Positions 24,276 to 35,756 are shown, numbered from the stretch's first letter. The stretch is 58,484 bases of DNA from Clostridium uliginosum (GCF_900112485.1 NZ_FOMG01000025.1:1-58484), one strand, 5' to 3'. Numbers and translations: made by a program. Notes: generated by a model from the letters alone, not told the origin.

Positions 24276-26249
24276 ATGGGAGAATTTAAAATACATTCAG
24301 AATTTAAACCTACGGGAGATCAACCAGAAGCAATTAATAAATTGGTCAAATCTATAGAAAAGAATAATAGAGCTCAAACATTACTAGGAGTAACTGGTTC
24401 AGGAAAAACATTTACTATGGCAAATATAATAGAAAAGCTTCAAAGGCCTACAATAATTTTAGCTCATAATAAAACATTAGCTGCTCAATTATGTTCAGAA
24501 TTTAAGGAGTTTTTTCCTGATAATATAGTTGAATATTTTGTATCTTATTATGATTATTATCAACCTGAAGCATATGTACCTCAAACAGATACGTTTATTG
24601 AGAAAGATGCTTCTATAAATGATGAAATAGATAAATTAAGGCATTCAGCTACTTCAGCTCTTTTTGAGAGAAGAGATGTAATTATTGTGGCATCTGTCTC
24701 CTGTATATATGGGCTTGGTAATCCAGATGAATATAGAAAATTAACAATAAGCTTAAGAAAAGGTATGGAAAAAGAACGAGATGAAATTATTAAAAGGCTT
24801 ATAGAGATTCAATATGAGAGAAATGATATAGATTTTTCTAGAGGAACTTTTAGAGTAAGGGGAGATTTATTAGATATTATTCCATCTTCAACATCAAGTA
24901 AGGGAATTAGAATCGAGTTTTTTGGAGATGAAATTGATAGAATAAGGGAGTTTGATGTATTAACTGGAACTATACTTGCAGAAAGAAATCATGTTTCTAT
25001 ATTTCCTGCATCTCACTTTGCAACATCAAGAGAAACAGTAGAAAAATCTATGGTGCAAATAGAAGATGAGTTAGAAGATAGATTAAGAGAACTTAATTCT
25101 CAAGATAAGCTTTTAGAAGCACAAAGGCTTAGACAAAGAACTAATTTTGATATAGAAATGATAAAGGAAATGGGATATTGTAGTGGAATAGAAAATTATT
25201 CAAGAATATTAGATGGAAGAGATCCAGGAACTCCGCCTAAAACCTTATTAGATTATTTTCCAGAAGATTTATTGATGTTCATAGATGAAAGCCATGTTAC
25301 ATTACCACAAGTTAGAGCAATGTATGCTGGTGATAGATCAAGGAAAAATACTTTAGTAGATTATGGTTTTAGACTTCCATGTGCTTATGATAATAGGCCT
25401 TTAAAATTCGAAGAGTTCGAGAAGAAAATTAAGCAAGTTGTTTTTGTAAGCGCAACACCAGCTGCTTATGAAATAGATAATTCAAAAGAAATTGCTGAAC
25501 AGGTTATAAGACCAACAGGACTTTTAGATCCTGAAATTATAATTAAGCCTGTTAAAGGGCAAATAGATGATTTATATGAACAGATTAAAAAAACTTCAGA
25601 AAAAGGATTTAGAGTATTAATAACAACTTTAACAAAGAGAATGTCAGAGGATTTAACTAAGTATTTACTTGAATTAGGCATTAAAGCTACATACATGCAT
25701 TCAGACATTGATACAATTGAAAGAATGAATATTATTAGAGATTTAAGACTAGGAGAGTATGATGTTTTAGTTGGAATAAATCTTTTAAGAGAAGGTTTGG
25801 ATATACCAGAAGTTGCTTTAGTTGCAATTTTAGATGCGGATAAAGAAGGATTTTTAAGGTCAGAAACATCATTAATTCAAACAATAGGAAGAGCCGCAAG
25901 AAATTCAGAGAGTAAAGTTATAATGTATGCAGATAATATTACTAAGTCAATGAATAAAGCAATAAGTGAGACTGAAAGAAGAAGAAACATACAAATGCAG
26001 TATAACGAAGAACATGGTATAACTCCAACAACTATAACTAAAGCAATAAGAGATGTTATTCAAGCGACTAAGGTGGCAGAAGAAGTAGAAGAATATAAAA
26101 TTGGAAAAAATAAAAAGATTACTAAGAAAGAAAAAGATAAACTAATAAAGGATTATACAGAAGAAATGATGTTAGCAGCAAAGAATCTACAATTTGAGAG
26201 AGCTGCAGAATTAAGAGATATTATAGAAAATTTAAAACTTAAAAAGTAA
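24276..26249 (+). CDS. uvrB: Excinuclease ABC subunit B
   Basis: UvrB is the damage-verifying helicase-like subunit of nucleotide excision repair. It has 657 residues from ATG 24276, chosen because TTGAGGTG is the Shine-Dalgarno and [20 protein letters not shown] is the standard start; an upstream TTG at 24246 overlaps the SOS box and is unlikely. Motifs: Walker [11 protein letters not shown], beta-hairpin [58 protein letters not shown] and a C-terminal UVR domain ([20 protein letters not shown]) that binds UvrC. The LexA box implies induction by DNA damage. Confidence 0.97.
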   Translation: MGEFKIHSEFKPTGDQPEAINKLVKSIEKNNRAQTLLGVTGSGKTFTMANIIEKLQRPTIILAHNKTLAAQLCSEFKEFFPDNIVEYFVSYYDYYQPEAYVPQTDTFIEKDASINDEIDKLRHSATSALFERRDVIIVASVSCIYGLGNPDEYRKLTISLRKGMEKERDEIIKRLIEIQYERNDIDFSRGTFRVRGDLLDIIPSSTSSKGIRIEFFGDEIDRIREFDVLTGTILAERNHVSIFPASHFATSRETVEKSMVQIEDELEDRLRELNSQDKLLEAQRLRQRTNFDIEMIKEMGYCSGIENYSRILDGRDPGTPPKTLLDYFPEDLLMFIDESHVTLPQVRAMYAGDRSRKNTLVDYGFRLPCAYDNRPLKFEEFEKKIKQVVFVSATPAAYEIDNSKEIAEQVIRPTGLLDPEIIIKPVKGQIDDLYEQIKKTSEKGFRVLITTLTKRMSEDLTKYLLELGIKATYMHSDIDTIERMNIIRDLRLGEYDVLVGINLLREGLDIPEVALVAILDADKEGFLRSETSLIQTIGRAARNSESKVIMYADNITKSMNKAISETERRRNIQMQYNEEHGITPTTITKAIRDVIQATKVAEEVEEYKIGKNKKITKKEKDKLIKDYTEEMMLAAKNLQFERAAELRDIIENLKLKK

Positions 26250-26288
26250 TAAGGCATAATGACTTATTATGTTTTTGAATATGACTAA
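26250..26288. repeat. Family A palindromic repeat, minimal copy
   Basis: AAGGCATAATGACTTATTATG followed by TTTTTGAATATGACTAAA, directly after the uvrB stop. It is the right arm with a trimmed left end, like the copy after uvrA. Confidence 0.55.
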
Positions 26289-26320
26289 ATAAAAGTAAGC
26301 ATTTAGAAAAGAGGGGTATT

Positions 26321-29143
26321 ATGAATGACAAAATAATAATTAAGGGTGCAAAAGTTAATAATTTAAAGAATATAAGTTTAGAAATACCTAGAGATAAATT
26401 AATTGTATTTACTGGATTGTCAGGATCTGGAAAATCTTCTTTAGCTTTTGATACTTTATATGCAGAAGGACAAAGGAGATATGTAGAATCATTATCTTCT
26501 TATGCAAGACAGTTTTTAGGACAAATGGATAAGCCTGATGTAGAGTACATAGAAGGATTGTCACCTGCAATATCAATTGATCAAAAGACAACAAGCAAAA
26601 ACCCAAGGTCAACAGTTGGAACTATAACAGAAATATATGATTATTTAAGATTATTATATGCTAGGGTTGGAATACCTCATTGTCCTAAATGTGGTAAGAA
26701 AATTGCTCAACAGTCTGTGGATCAAATAGTGGATAAAATAATTGCTTATGGGGATAAAACTAAAATTCAAATATTAGCACCTGTAGTTCGAGGAAGAAAA
26801 GGAACTCATGAAAAGATATTAGAAAATATAAAAAAGAATGGCTTTATTAGAGCTAGAATTGATGGAGAAATTTATGATTTAACGGAAGAAGAGGTTAAGT
26901 TAGAAAAAACTCAAAAGCATAATATAGAGGCTGTTATAGATAGAATTATTATAAAAGAAGATATTGAAGGAAGACTTACGGATTCAATAGAAGCAGGATT
27001 AAAGCTTAGTGAAGGTTTGATAATAGCCAACATTATCGGGGGAGAGGATACGTTATTCAGTCAAAATTTTTCTTGCCCGGATTGTGGAATAAGCTTAGAC
27101 GAACTTGCACCTAGGTTGTTTTCATTTAATTCACCATTTGGTAAATGTGATTATTGTGATGGACTAGGTAAATTATTTGAGATTGATGAGAAACTAGTTG
27201 TTCCTAATAATGATTTAAGCATTATGGAGGGTGCAGTAGCTAGTTGGGGTGCTGGAAGATTAAAAGAAGAATCATGGACATATGCAATTCTAAAAGCAAT
27301 AGAAAAAGAATATGGTTTAAATTTAAATACTCCAATAAAAGATTTAACTAAAGAAGAATTGGATTTAATATTGTATGGTACTAATGGTAAGAAGCTTAAG
27401 GTAACATATACAAAAGAAGGTGTAAAAGCAACTTATAATTATGCTTTTGAAGGAGAAATAAATGCATTAAAAAGAAGATATAAAGAAACCAATTCTGATT
27501 ACATAAAAGGTGAAGTAGAACAGTACATGAGTGATAATTTCTGTCCTAAATGTAAGGGAGCAAGATTGAGAAAAGAAGCTTTAGCTGTTAAAGTTGGAAG
27601 CAAAAACATATATGAATTTGCTACAATGCCAATAAATGAAGAATTAGAATTTTTAAATGGCATAGAATTTTCAGAAAAGAATAAAATAATTAGTGAACAA
27701 ATTATAAAAGAAATTAGAAATAGATTACAATTTTTGCTTGATGTAGGATTAAATTATTTAAATCTATCAAGAAATTCAGGAACTTTGTCTGGTGGAGAAT
27801 CTCAAAGAATTAGGTTGGCAACTCAAATAGGATCTTCATTAATGGGAGTTTTATATATTTTAGATGAACCTAGTATAGGACTTCATCAAAGGGATAATGA
27901 TAGATTGATAAAAACATTAAAAAATTTAAGAGATGTAGGAAATACAGTTATTGTAGTGGAACATGATGAAGATACGATTAAAGAAGCTGATTGTATTGTT
28001 GACATTGGACCTAGAGCAGGAGAACATGGTGGAGAAGTTGTAGCAATTGGTTCACTTGAAGATATTAAAGCTTGCGAGGAGTCAATTACAGGTCAATATT
28101 TAACAGGAAAGAAGTTTGTTGAAAAACCTAAAGAAAGAAGAAAAGGTAATGGAAAACAAATAACTGTTTTAGGAGCAAAAGAGAATAATTTAAAAAACAT
28201 TAATATATCAGTTCCACTAGAAACATTAACAATAGTTACAGGGGTATCAGGCTCTGGAAAAAGTACATTAGTAAATGAGATAATTTATAAGGGGTTAAAT
28301 AAGATAATAAATAAAAGTAAAAATCCTGTGGGAAAATACAAAGAGATAAAAGGGTATGAAAATATAGATAAGATAATTGATATTGATCAAAGTCCAATAG
28401 GTAGGACACCACGTTCTAATCCAGCTACTTATACAGGAACATTTGACATAATAAGAGAATTATTTTCTCAAACTTCTGAGGCTAAAATGAGAGGATATAA
28501 ACAAGGAAGATTCAGCTTTAATGTTAAAGGTGGAAGATGTGAAGCTTGTTCTGGAGATGGAATAATAAAAATAGAAATGCAATTTTTATCTGATGTCTAT
28601 GTACCATGTGAAGTGTGCAAAGGAAAAAGATATAATAGAGAAACACTAGAAGTTAAATACAAAGGAAAGAATATAGATAACATCTTAAATATGACCGTAG
28701 AAGAAGCATTAACATTTTTTGAAAATATACCAAGAATTAAAAATAAGTTAACAACATTAAATGATGTAGGATTAGGATATATCAGATTAGGTCAACCTTC
28801 TACTCAATTATCTGGAGGAGAAGCGCAAAGAATAAAATTAGCTACTGAACTTTCCAAAAGAAGCACAGGAAAAACTTTATATATTTTAGATGAACCTACA
28901 ACAGGACTTCATGTGGATGATGTTAATAGGCTTATTCAAATATTACAAAGGTTAGTTGATGCCGGTAACACTGTAGTTGTAATTGAACATAATTTAGATA
29001 TGATAAAATGTGCAGATTATTTAATAGATTTAGGACCAGAAGGTGGAGATAAAGGAGGAACTATTATTAAAACAGGAACTCCTGAAGAAATTTGTAAAGT
29101 TGATGAATCTTATACAGGTCAATACTTAAAGAATTTATTATAA
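26321..29143 (+). CDS. uvrA: Excinuclease ABC subunit A
   Basis: UvrA scans DNA for bulky damage and loads UvrB. Its 940 residues hold two ABC ATPase modules: Walker [15 protein letters not shown] near residue 31 and [13 protein letters not shown] near 640, signatures [14 protein letters not shown] and [14 protein letters not shown]. The zinc modules include [27 protein letters not shown]...CDYC and [16 protein letters not shown]...CEVCKG. All expected elements are present. It is 71 bases after uvrB and co-regulated with it through the SOS box, with its own Shine-Dalgarno AAGAGGGG. Confidence 0.97.
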   Translation: MNDKIIIKGAKVNNLKNISLEIPRDKLIVFTGLSGSGKSSLAFDTLYAEGQRRYVESLSSYARQFLGQMDKPDVEYIEGLSPAISIDQKTTSKNPRSTVGTITEIYDYLRLLYARVGIPHCPKCGKKIAQQSVDQIVDKIIAYGDKTKIQILAPVVRGRKGTHEKILENIKKNGFIRARIDGEIYDLTEEEVKLEKTQKHNIEAVIDRIIIKEDIEGRLTDSIEAGLKLSEGLIIANIIGGEDTLFSQNFSCPDCGISLDELAPRLFSFNSPFGKCDYCDGLGKLFEIDEKLVVPNNDLSIMEGAVASWGAGRLKEESWTYAILKAIEKEYGLNLNTPIKDLTKEELDLILYGTNGKKLKVTYTKEGVKATYNYAFEGEINALKRRYKETNSDYIKGEVEQYMSDNFCPKCKGARLRKEALAVKVGSKNIYEFATMPINEELEFLNGIEFSEKNKIISEQIIKEIRNRLQFLLDVGLNYLNLSRNSGTLSGGESQRIRLATQIGSSLMGVLYILDEPSIGLHQRDNDRLIKTLKNLRDVGNTVIVVEHDEDTIKEADCIVDIGPRAGEHGGEVVAIGSLEDIKACEESITGQYLTGKKFVEKPKERRKGNGKQITVLGAKENNLKNINISVPLETLTIVTGVSGSGKSTLVNEIIYKGLNKIINKSKNPVGKYKEIKGYENIDKIIDIDQSPIGRTPRSNPATYTGTFDIIRELFSQTSEAKMRGYKQGRFSFNVKGGRCEACSGDGIIKIEMQFLSDVYVPCEVCKGKRYNRETLEVKYKGKNIDNILNMTVEEALTFFENIPRIKNKLTTLNDVGLGYIRLGQPSTQLSGGEAQRIKLATELSKRSTGKTLYILDEPTTGLHVDDVNRLIQILQRLVDAGNTVVVIEHNLDMIKCADYLIDLGPEGGDKGGTIIKTGTPEEICKVDESYTGQYLKNLL

Positions 29144-29182
29144 TAAGGCATACTGACTTGTTATCTTTTTGAATATGCCTAA
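29144..29182. repeat. Family A palindromic repeat, minimal copy
   Basis: AAGGCATACTGACTTGTTATC, TTTTTGAATATGCCTAAA, starting on the base after the uvrA stop. Only the right arm is full length. Confidence 0.65.
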
Positions 29183-29331
29183 ATGAGAAAATAAATAATT
29201 TAGCAATTGGTGAATATTATGAAGTTAAAAAGTGTTTGTTATAATAAAGTAATAGTTTTATAATGTCATAATTACTCTTTTTGTTGTATAATCATTATTA
29301 TGATATAGGAAATATATATTGAGGTGAAGTT

Positions 29332-29775
29332 ATGGATTTTTCAAAAATATCTGCGGGAATATTTGGAATAATATTTATTGTAGTTTTATATGTTATAATT
29401 TATTACGCTTTAAGGATAATGTATAAAGATATTAAAAGTGGAGGCAGAAGAAAAAGACCTGCGCCTTCAAGAGGAAATTTTGGTTTAGAAATATTCGAAT
29501 CAGGTAAGAACACTGATTTGAAAGAAGGTTCTGTTATTCCCGTTAGGACAGACATTACTATTGGTAGGAAAGAAGATAATTCAATTATACTATCTGACCA
29601 ACATGTTTCAGGAAATCATGCTAAGGTTGCTGTAAGAAATGCTGGCTTGGTAATAGAAGATTTAAATAGTACAAATGGAACTTATGTTAATGGAACTAGG
29701 ATAAGGGGTAGACTTAAGTTATCTAATAAGGATGAAATAAGAATAGGAACTTCTATCTTTAAAGTTTTAAGCTAA
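29332..29775 (+). CDS. Membrane-anchored FHA-domain protein
   Basis: A 147-residue protein with one N-terminal membrane segment (about 9-30), a basic linker GGRRKRPAPSRG and a forkhead-associated domain (about 60-147) with DITIGRKEDNSIILSD, HVSGNHAKVAVRN, and DLNSTNGTYVNG. The key arginine (IGR), serine and asparagine positions for binding phosphothreonine are kept. It is upstream of an FtsW-like protein and a transpeptidase, like FhaB in Actinobacteria next to the pknB-rodA-pbpA genes, and may read serine/threonine kinase signals at the wall-synthesis machinery. Shine-Dalgarno: TTGAGGTGAAG. Confidence 0.9.
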   Translation: MDFSKISAGIFGIIFIVVLYVIIYYALRIMYKDIKSGGRRKRPAPSRGNFGLEIFESGKNTDLKEGSVIPVRTDITIGRKEDNSIILSDQHVSGNHAKVAVRNAGLVIEDLNSTNGTYVNGTRIRGRLKLSNKDEIRIGTSIFKVLS

Positions 29776-29800
29776 AGATATTGGCAGATGAGGTGAAATC

Positions 29801-31021
29801 ATGAGGACAAAAAATGGTGATAGTAAGTTAATGTTATTAACTTATTTATTATGTATGGCACTTTTTGTTAATTTAGCTATATTAAAAGATCCTATAGATA
29901 AAGGTGCAATATATATGGGATTAATGATATGTATTTTAATTACTGTAGCTAAAGTTTTAATGAAAAAATTTTATCCTAATGGGGATAGATTTTTATTTAT
30001 ATTTTCGTGTATATTGGCAGTTATAGGTATAGCTGTATTATATAGATTAGACACTAGTGTTGCAGTTAAACAATTAATTTGGGTAACAGCAGGTATTATA
30101 ATTTATATGGTTATTATTTTATCTATACCAGATATCCGTGAGTTTGGTAAATATAAGTGGATATTTATGGGCGCAACTCTAGTTTTAATGCCATTGGCTT
30201 TAGCATTTGGTTCAAAAGTAAATGGATCTACCAACTGGATACTTATTGGTGGAACAGGGTTTCAACCATCAGAATTTGGAAAGATAGCATTGGTATTGTA
30301 TCTTGCCACAGCGCTTCAAAATTATGAAGATAAAAATAATGTTATAGAGGATTTCAAACAACTTTGGGAACCTGCTTTGGTAGTTATGTTTTCAATAGGA
30401 TGTATGGTTCTTCAAAAAGATTTAGGATCAGCTTTAATATTTTTTGGAATAGCAGTTACAATGCTTTATGTTGGAACAGGAAAAAAGAAATATGTAATAA
30501 TAAGTTTAGTTTTATTTTTAGCAGGTGCTTTTATTGCTTATAAGTTATTTGGCCATGTAAGAGAAAGAGTACAAATTTGGAGAGATCCTTGGAGTGATAC
30601 AACTGGTCAAGGTTATCAAATAGTAGAAGGAATGTATGCTATTTCATCTGGAGGTCTTTTTGGAAGTGGATTAGGAAAGGGATATCCAGGTTTTGTTCCA
30701 GTTAATACTTCGGATTTTATATTTTCAGTAATTTGTGAGGAACTTGGAATAATCATTGGACTTGGAGTTATGATTATATACTTCTTAATGTTTTATAGAG
30801 GAATGAGATCAGCATTTATTATTAAAGATAGATTTTCTCAATTAAATACAGTAGGGTTTAGTGCTATGATAGCTTGTCAAGTTCTCGTAATCATTGGTGG
30901 AGTATTTGCAGTAATACCATTAACAGGTATTACTTTACCTCTAATTAGTTATGGAGGTTCATCAGTTATAACTATGTTCTTTTCACTTGCAATACTTCAA
31001 AAGATATCAGAGGAGGACTAA
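29801..31021 (+). CDS. SEDS-family glycosyltransferase (FtsW/RodA/SpoVE)
   Basis: SEDS proteins polymerise lipid II into glycan strands with a partner class B PBP. This member has 406 residues and about ten membrane segments. Family marks: NGSTNWILIGGTGFQPSEFGKIALVLYLA (near residue 140), LQKDLGSALIFF, WRDPWSDTTGQGYQI, GGLFGSGLGKGYPGFVPVNTSDFIFSVICEELG and the final GITLPLISYGGSSVITMFFSLAIL. It cannot be decided from sequence alone whether it serves division, elongation or sporulation; the paired PBP starts four bases downstream. Confidence 0.94.
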   Translation: MRTKNGDSKLMLLTYLLCMALFVNLAILKDPIDKGAIYMGLMICILITVAKVLMKKFYPNGDRFLFIFSCILAVIGIAVLYRLDTSVAVKQLIWVTAGIIIYMVIILSIPDIREFGKYKWIFMGATLVLMPLALAFGSKVNGSTNWILIGGTGFQPSEFGKIALVLYLATALQNYEDKNNVIEDFKQLWEPALVVMFSIGCMVLQKDLGSALIFFGIAVTMLYVGTGKKKYVIISLVLFLAGAFIAYKLFGHVRERVQIWRDPWSDTTGQGYQIVEGMYAISSGGLFGSGLGKGYPGFVPVNTSDFIFSVICEELGIIIGLGVMIIYFLMFYRGMRSAFIIKDRFSQLNTVGFSAMIACQVLVIIGGVFAVIPLTGITLPLISYGGSSVITMFFSLAILQKISEED

Positions 31022-31024
31022 GCA

Positions 31025-32503
31025 ATGAAGGATATTTCAGATAGTGTAAAAAAGGTAATGATAGTTTTCCTATTTTGTTTTGTAGCTCTTATATCGTATA
31101 TTGCTTATTTCCAAGTGTTTAAAGCACCAGGCATTGCAGAGCAACAAGGAAATAAGAGATTATGGGCTGAACAAAATAAAGTATTAAGAGGAACTATATA
31201 TGATAGAAATCAAAATGCTTTAACTAAGAGTGAAAGGAAAGATGCTCTTACACAAAAAAGAGAGTATGTTTATGGAGATTTATATACTCATGTTTTAGGA
31301 TATGTAGATCCAGTATATAAAAATGCTGGTCTTGAAGCTACATATGCTAAAGAATTAACAACCAACAGTTCTAGTAGCAATGATTTATTAAGCTTAATTA
31401 AAGACTTTAGTTTTGATAAATTTAAAGATATGTTTGATAATAGGAAACAAGAGGAAAACAAGGTTGGAAATAGTATAATAACTACATTAGATGCAAAGAT
31501 TCAAAAGACAGCATATGATGCTCTTGGTAATAATAAAGGTGCAGTAGTTGTATTAAACCCTCAAACTGGAGAAGTATTAGCAATGGTATCTAAACCAACA
31601 TATAATCCTAATGATTTAGAAGCTGCTATGAAAGCAGCTAATTCTGGAAGTGCAGATAATACTCCGTTAATAAACAGGGCAACAGCGGGATTATATCCAC
31701 CAGGGTCAACATTTAAGACTGTTACTCTTACAAGTTCTTTAGAAAATATATCAGGAATTACAACTAGAACATTTCAAGATGATGGTAAACTTGTATTTAA
31801 TGCTAAACAATCTTTAAGCAACTCTGGTGGAGCAGCTTATGGATCATTAAATTTAAAAGACGCATTTAAAGTTTCTAGTAATGTTGTTTTTGGTGGATTA
31901 GCTATGGAACTTGGAAATGATAAATTAAAACAAACAGCAGAAAAGTTTGGTTTTAATAATACAATAGAAGCTAATGGATTTACAATACAAAAAAGTCAAT
32001 TTCCTACGCTTAAGAGTGGGGAAGTTGGTAGTATAGCACAAACAGGAATTGGTCAAAGTAGTATTTTAGCTACACCAATGCAAATGGCATTAGTAACTAG
32101 TACAATTGCAAATAATGGAGTAATGATGGAGCCAAAACTTGTTAACAAAGTAATTGATAAAGATGGTAAAACTGTTAAAACAATAGGTACAAAGACTATA
32201 AAGCAAGTTATGCCTTCAAGTGATGCAGCAACAATAAAAGACTATATGAAAAACTTAGTTGATTCTAAGCTTAATAGTTCATGGGGATTTTTCCAAGGAA
32301 CTGATACTTGTGGAAAAACAGGTACAGCAGATTATAAGCTTGCTAATGGTCAGGATGCTACCCCACATTCATGGTTTATAGGATTTGCTCCTCAAAATAA
32401 TCCACAAGTAGCAGTAGCAGTTATAGTGGAAAATGGAGGCTATGGAGCTGTTGCAGCAGCTCAAGTAGCAGGTAGAGTAATTCAAACTTCTTTGTCTAAA
32501 TAG
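31025..32503 (+). CDS. Class B penicillin-binding protein (transpeptidase), PbpA-like
   Basis: It cross-links peptidoglycan. The 492-residue protein has an N-terminal membrane anchor (about 10-31), a short dimerisation part (VLRGTIYDRNQNALTKS) and a transpeptidase domain with active-site SxxK in YPPGSTFKTV near residue 228, the SxN motif in VSSNVVFGG, and KTG in CGKTGTADYK near 430. It is shorter than typical PBP2 proteins (about 600 residues and more) but like clostridial/actinobacterial PbpA next to RodA and FHA genes. It is the obvious partner of the SEDS protein just upstream. Confidence 0.94.
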   Translation: MKDISDSVKKVMIVFLFCFVALISYIAYFQVFKAPGIAEQQGNKRLWAEQNKVLRGTIYDRNQNALTKSERKDALTQKREYVYGDLYTHVLGYVDPVYKNAGLEATYAKELTTNSSSSNDLLSLIKDFSFDKFKDMFDNRKQEENKVGNSIITTLDAKIQKTAYDALGNNKGAVVVLNPQTGEVLAMVSKPTYNPNDLEAAMKAANSGSADNTPLINRATAGLYPPGSTFKTVTLTSSLENISGITTRTFQDDGKLVFNAKQSLSNSGGAAYGSLNLKDAFKVSSNVVFGGLAMELGNDKLKQTAEKFGFNNTIEANGFTIQKSQFPTLKSGEVGSIAQTGIGQSSILATPMQMALVTSTIANNGVMMEPKLVNKVIDKDGKTVKTIGTKTIKQVMPSSDAATIKDYMKNLVDSKLNSSWGFFQGTDTCGKTGTADYKLANGQDATPHSWFIGFAPQNNPQVAVAVIVENGGYGAVAAAQVAGRVIQTSLSK

Positions 32504-32514
32504 AGGGTTTGGAG

Positions 32515-34398
32515 GTGAATAAAATTTTTGATTTTAAAAACCAATTAAAAATTTTGCCAGAAAAGCCGGGGGTGTATTTAATGAAAAACGCCCTTGGTGA
32601 AGTTATATATGTAGGTAAAGCTAAGGTGTTAAAAAATAGGGTTAGACAATACTTTCAAAGCTCAAAAAATCATTCTGAAAAAGTTAGAGCTATGGTTAAA
32701 AACATTTCAGAATTTGAATACATAGTTACAGATTCTGAAATGGAAGCTTTGATTTTAGAATGTAACTTAATTAAGAAGTATAGTCCAAGATATAATATTC
32801 TTTTAAAAGATGATAAATTTTATCCATTTATAAAAATAACAGTAAATGAAGATTTTCCTAAAGTTTTTATAACTAGAAAATATGCTAAAGATGGTAATAA
32901 ATATTTTGGACCATATACAAATGTAGGTGCTGTGCATGAAACAATAAATTTAATAAAAAAAATATTTCCTATAAGAACCTGCAAAAAATCTATAGTTGAT
33001 TGCGGAGAACCAACAAGACCTTGCTTAAATTATCACATTAAAAGATGTAATGCACCTTGTGCTGGACATATTTCTATGAATGAATACAGAAATATGATAA
33101 ATGAAGTTATGGATCTTTTAAGTGGGAAAGATAGAAGTATTGTTAGTAAATTAAAAAGTGAAATGGAAACAGTTTCAAGTAATTTAGAGTTTGAAAAAGC
33201 AGCTTTATTAAGAGATAAAATAATGGCTATAGATAATATAGTTGAAAAACAAAAAATCTTTAAATCTCAAGAAGGTGATGAAGATTTTATAAATTTATAT
33301 AAAGATGAAAAAGATTGCTGTGTTCAAGTATTTTTTCTAAGAGATGGAAAAGTAACTGGAAGAGAACACTTTATAATTGAGAATAGTACATATCAAGAAG
33401 ATTCAAGTATCTTATCACAGTTTATGATTTCATTTTATGGCGGAACTCCAAAAGTTCCTAAAAATATTTACCTCCCACAAACAGAAGATTCTGAAGTATT
33501 AGAAGAATTTTTAATGATAAAAAGGGGATCAAGGGTTTCGGTTAAAGTTCCAGTCAAAGGTAATAAAAAAGATATGTTAGAACTAGTTAAAAGTAATGCA
33601 AAAGTTACCTTAGAACAATTTAAAGATAAAATACTAAGAGATAAAGAAATAAATAGATTTTGCCTAGAAGAAATAAAAGAACTTTTAGAACTTCATGAAA
33701 TGCCTATTAGAATAGAAGCATATGATATCTCTAATATACAAGGAGTTGATTCAGTTGGATCAATGATTGTATTTGAAGATGGTAAGGCAAAAAATAATGA
33801 TTATAGGCGATTTAGTATAAAATCAGTAAAAAATGGAAACGAATATGATAGCATGAGAGAAATATTAGAACGAAGATTTCTTCATGGATTAGATGAGATA
33901 AAACAAATACAGGATAGAAATCTTAAATTTTCTAATGGGAAGTTTTCGAATTTTCCAGATTTAATTATGATGGATGGTGGAAAAGGGCAGGTTAATATAG
34001 CTAAGGATGTGTTAAATAAACTAGATATACAGATACCAGTATGTGGATTGGTGAAGGATAATTATCATGCAACAAGGGGTATAATATATAATAATGAAGA
34101 AATTATTATTAATAGAAGTTCTAATCTTATGCAATTAATAAGAAGAATTCAAGATGAAGTTCACAGATTTGCAATAACATATCATAGAACCTTAAGAGAT
34201 AAAAAAACTTTACATTCTATATTAGAAGATATACCGAATGTTGGTCAAAAAAGAAGAAGGTCATTATTAATCAAGTTTGGTAGTATTGAAAATATAAAAA
34301 AAGCGACGTTTACAGAACTTTTAGATACAGAATCAATAGATAATAAGACTGCAAATAGTATTTTAGCTTATTTTAAAAAACATGAACAAAACACATAA
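32515..34398 (+). CDS. uvrC: Excinuclease ABC subunit C
   Basis: UvrC makes the two cuts around the lesion after UvrAB has marked it. The GIY-YIG nuclease (about 15-95) begins LPEKPGVYLMKNALGEVIYVGKAKVLKNRVRQYF, the cysteine-rich CNAPCAGHIS follows, then a UVR domain (LEFEKAALLRDKIMAI) for UvrB, an RNase H-like nuclease (AYDISNIQGVDSVGSMIVFEDGK, MDGGKGQVN) and a tandem helix-hairpin-helix tail (IPNVGQKRRRSLLIKFGS). The start is uncertain: GTG 32515 with AGAGGG seven bases ahead is preferred to TTG 32509, which would be too close. Its location within a cell-wall operon, apart from uvrBA, is the usual clostridial arrangement. Confidence 0.95.
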   Translation: MNKIFDFKNQLKILPEKPGVYLMKNALGEVIYVGKAKVLKNRVRQYFQSSKNHSEKVRAMVKNISEFEYIVTDSEMEALILECNLIKKYSPRYNILLKDDKFYPFIKITVNEDFPKVFITRKYAKDGNKYFGPYTNVGAVHETINLIKKIFPIRTCKKSIVDCGEPTRPCLNYHIKRCNAPCAGHISMNEYRNMINEVMDLLSGKDRSIVSKLKSEMETVSSNLEFEKAALLRDKIMAIDNIVEKQKIFKSQEGDEDFINLYKDEKDCCVQVFFLRDGKVTGREHFIIENSTYQEDSSILSQFMISFYGGTPKVPKNIYLPQTEDSEVLEEFLMIKRGSRVSVKVPVKGNKKDMLELVKSNAKVTLEQFKDKILRDKEINRFCLEEIKELLELHEMPIRIEAYDISNIQGVDSVGSMIVFEDGKAKNNDYRRFSIKSVKNGNEYDSMREILERRFLHGLDEIKQIQDRNLKFSNGKFSNFPDLIMMDGGKGQVNIAKDVLNKLDIQIPVCGLVKDNYHATRGIIYNNEEIIINRSSNLMQLIRRIQDEVHRFAITYHRTLRDKKTLHSILEDIPNVGQKRRRSLLIKFGSIENIKKATFTELLDTESIDNKTANSILAYFKKHEQNT

Positions 34399-34524
34399 AT
34401 TATGCTATAATAATACGGAATAAAATAATTACTTGTTTTAAACAACTAAGTAATTTATACTATTTAAATAAGTCATTTGGAAAATCAATGACTAAATTAA
34501 TATCAGTATTTGAGGAGTTTTAGC

Positions 34525-35439
34525 ATGAGTCAATATGAAAACTATAAGAGCTTGTTTGGTAATTTATACCAAGATACACAAATACAGCTAAGTGCAAAAA
34601 TGAGTGAACATACACATTTTAAGGTTGGAGGACCAGTAGATATACTTTTGACTCCAAATACTAAGCAACAAATAGCAGAAAGTATAAAAATATGTAAATC
34701 TAATAATATCCCTTTCTATGTTATAGGGAATGGATCAAATATTTTAGTTAAAGATTCAGGAATTAGAGGCGTTGTTATAAAATTATGTGAACTTAATATT
34801 ATAGAAAGAAAGCAAAACATTATTAAAGCACAATGTGGAGCATTGCTTAAAGATCTTTCAGAAGAAGCTTTAGGTGCATCATTAACAGGATTTGAATTTG
34901 CATGTGGTATTCCAGGAAGCGTAGGCGGTGCAGTGTTTATGAATGCAGGTGCTTATGATGGAGAAATATCTTATGTGATTCAAGAAGCAGAAGTTATTGA
35001 TGATAATGGAAATATTATTGTTTTAACAAAGGATGAATTACAACTAGGATATAGAACTTCTTTAGTGATGCAAAAAGGATATGTAGTAATAAGTGCTACT
35101 TTTTGCCTTCAAGATGGAGAAAAGGAAAAAGTTAAAAACAGAGTTTTTGAATTAACTAAAAGAAGAGAAGAAAGACAACCGTTAGAATTTCCTTCAGCAG
35201 GTAGTACTTTTAAAAGACCAGAAGGGTATTTTGCAGGAAAGTTAATTCAAGATGCTGGATTAAAAGGATTTACTATTGGAGGAGCTGCTGTTTCAGAAAA
35301 GCATTCAGGTTTTGTTATTAACAAAGGTAATGCAAGTGCAAAGGATATTTTAGCAGTAATAAAGCATGTTCAAGAGGAAGTAAAAAAACAATTTGGAGTA
35401 GAATTGCATCCAGAAGTAAGAATTTTAGGAGAAGATTAA
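34525..35439 (+). CDS. murB: UDP-N-acetylenolpyruvoylglucosamine reductase
   Basis: MurB reduces the enolpyruvyl group with NADPH to give UDP-MurNAc. From ATG 34525 it has 304 residues; the Shine-Dalgarno TGAGGAG sits in the TTG-led extension beginning at 34510, which is thus not used. FAD-binding VIGNGSNILVKDSGIRG near 75 and FACGIPGSVGGAVFMNAGAYDG near 128, then LGYRTSLV, the catalytic serine in FPSAGSTFKRP and the glutamate in HPEVRILGE. The layout is that of type II MurB, which lacks the extra loop. Confidence 0.96.
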   Translation: MSQYENYKSLFGNLYQDTQIQLSAKMSEHTHFKVGGPVDILLTPNTKQQIAESIKICKSNNIPFYVIGNGSNILVKDSGIRGVVIKLCELNIIERKQNIIKAQCGALLKDLSEEALGASLTGFEFACGIPGSVGGAVFMNAGAYDGEISYVIQEAEVIDDNGNIIVLTKDELQLGYRTSLVMQKGYVVISATFCLQDGEKEKVKNRVFELTKRREERQPLEFPSAGSTFKRPEGYFAGKLIQDAGLKGFTIGGAAVSEKHSGFVINKGNASAKDILAVIKHVQEEVKKQFGVELHPEVRILGED

Positions 35440-35448
35440 TTTAGGTAT

Positions 35449-35511
35449 TTAGGCATATGACACAAAATAGACTAGCATACTGATTTGCTATTTTTTTGAA
35501 TATGTCTTATA
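35449..35511. repeat. Family A palindromic repeat, trimmed left arm
   Basis: AGGCATATGACACAAAATAG, CTAGCATACTGATTTG, CTATTTTTTTG, AATATGTCTTA. Part of the left arm is missing. Confidence 0.7.
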
Positions 35512-35536
35512 AAAAAAATAATGCCTTATAAATATG

Positions 35537-35570
35537 AAAAACTCAAAAGCTTAAACTTTTGAGTTTTTTG
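35537..35570 (+). terminator. Terminator after murB
   Basis: Arms AAAAACTCAAAAG (35537-35549) and CTTTTGAGTTTTT (35556-35568) with a 6-base loop; A-run and T-run on the two sides make it two-way. Confidence 0.8.
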
Positions 35571-35756
35571 TTTTTAAAATTTAAATGTAACATTAATATG
35601 GTATAATTTAAAAAAGATATTTCATTTAATGATGAGATTAAGAAGGCATTAATTATAAAGAAATTCAATATTAAATTTTAATTACTTAATTGTGCATAAA
35701 GTTCAATTTTCATAGAATTTATAATAATTAAATTAAAAATATAATTGTCAGGAATT

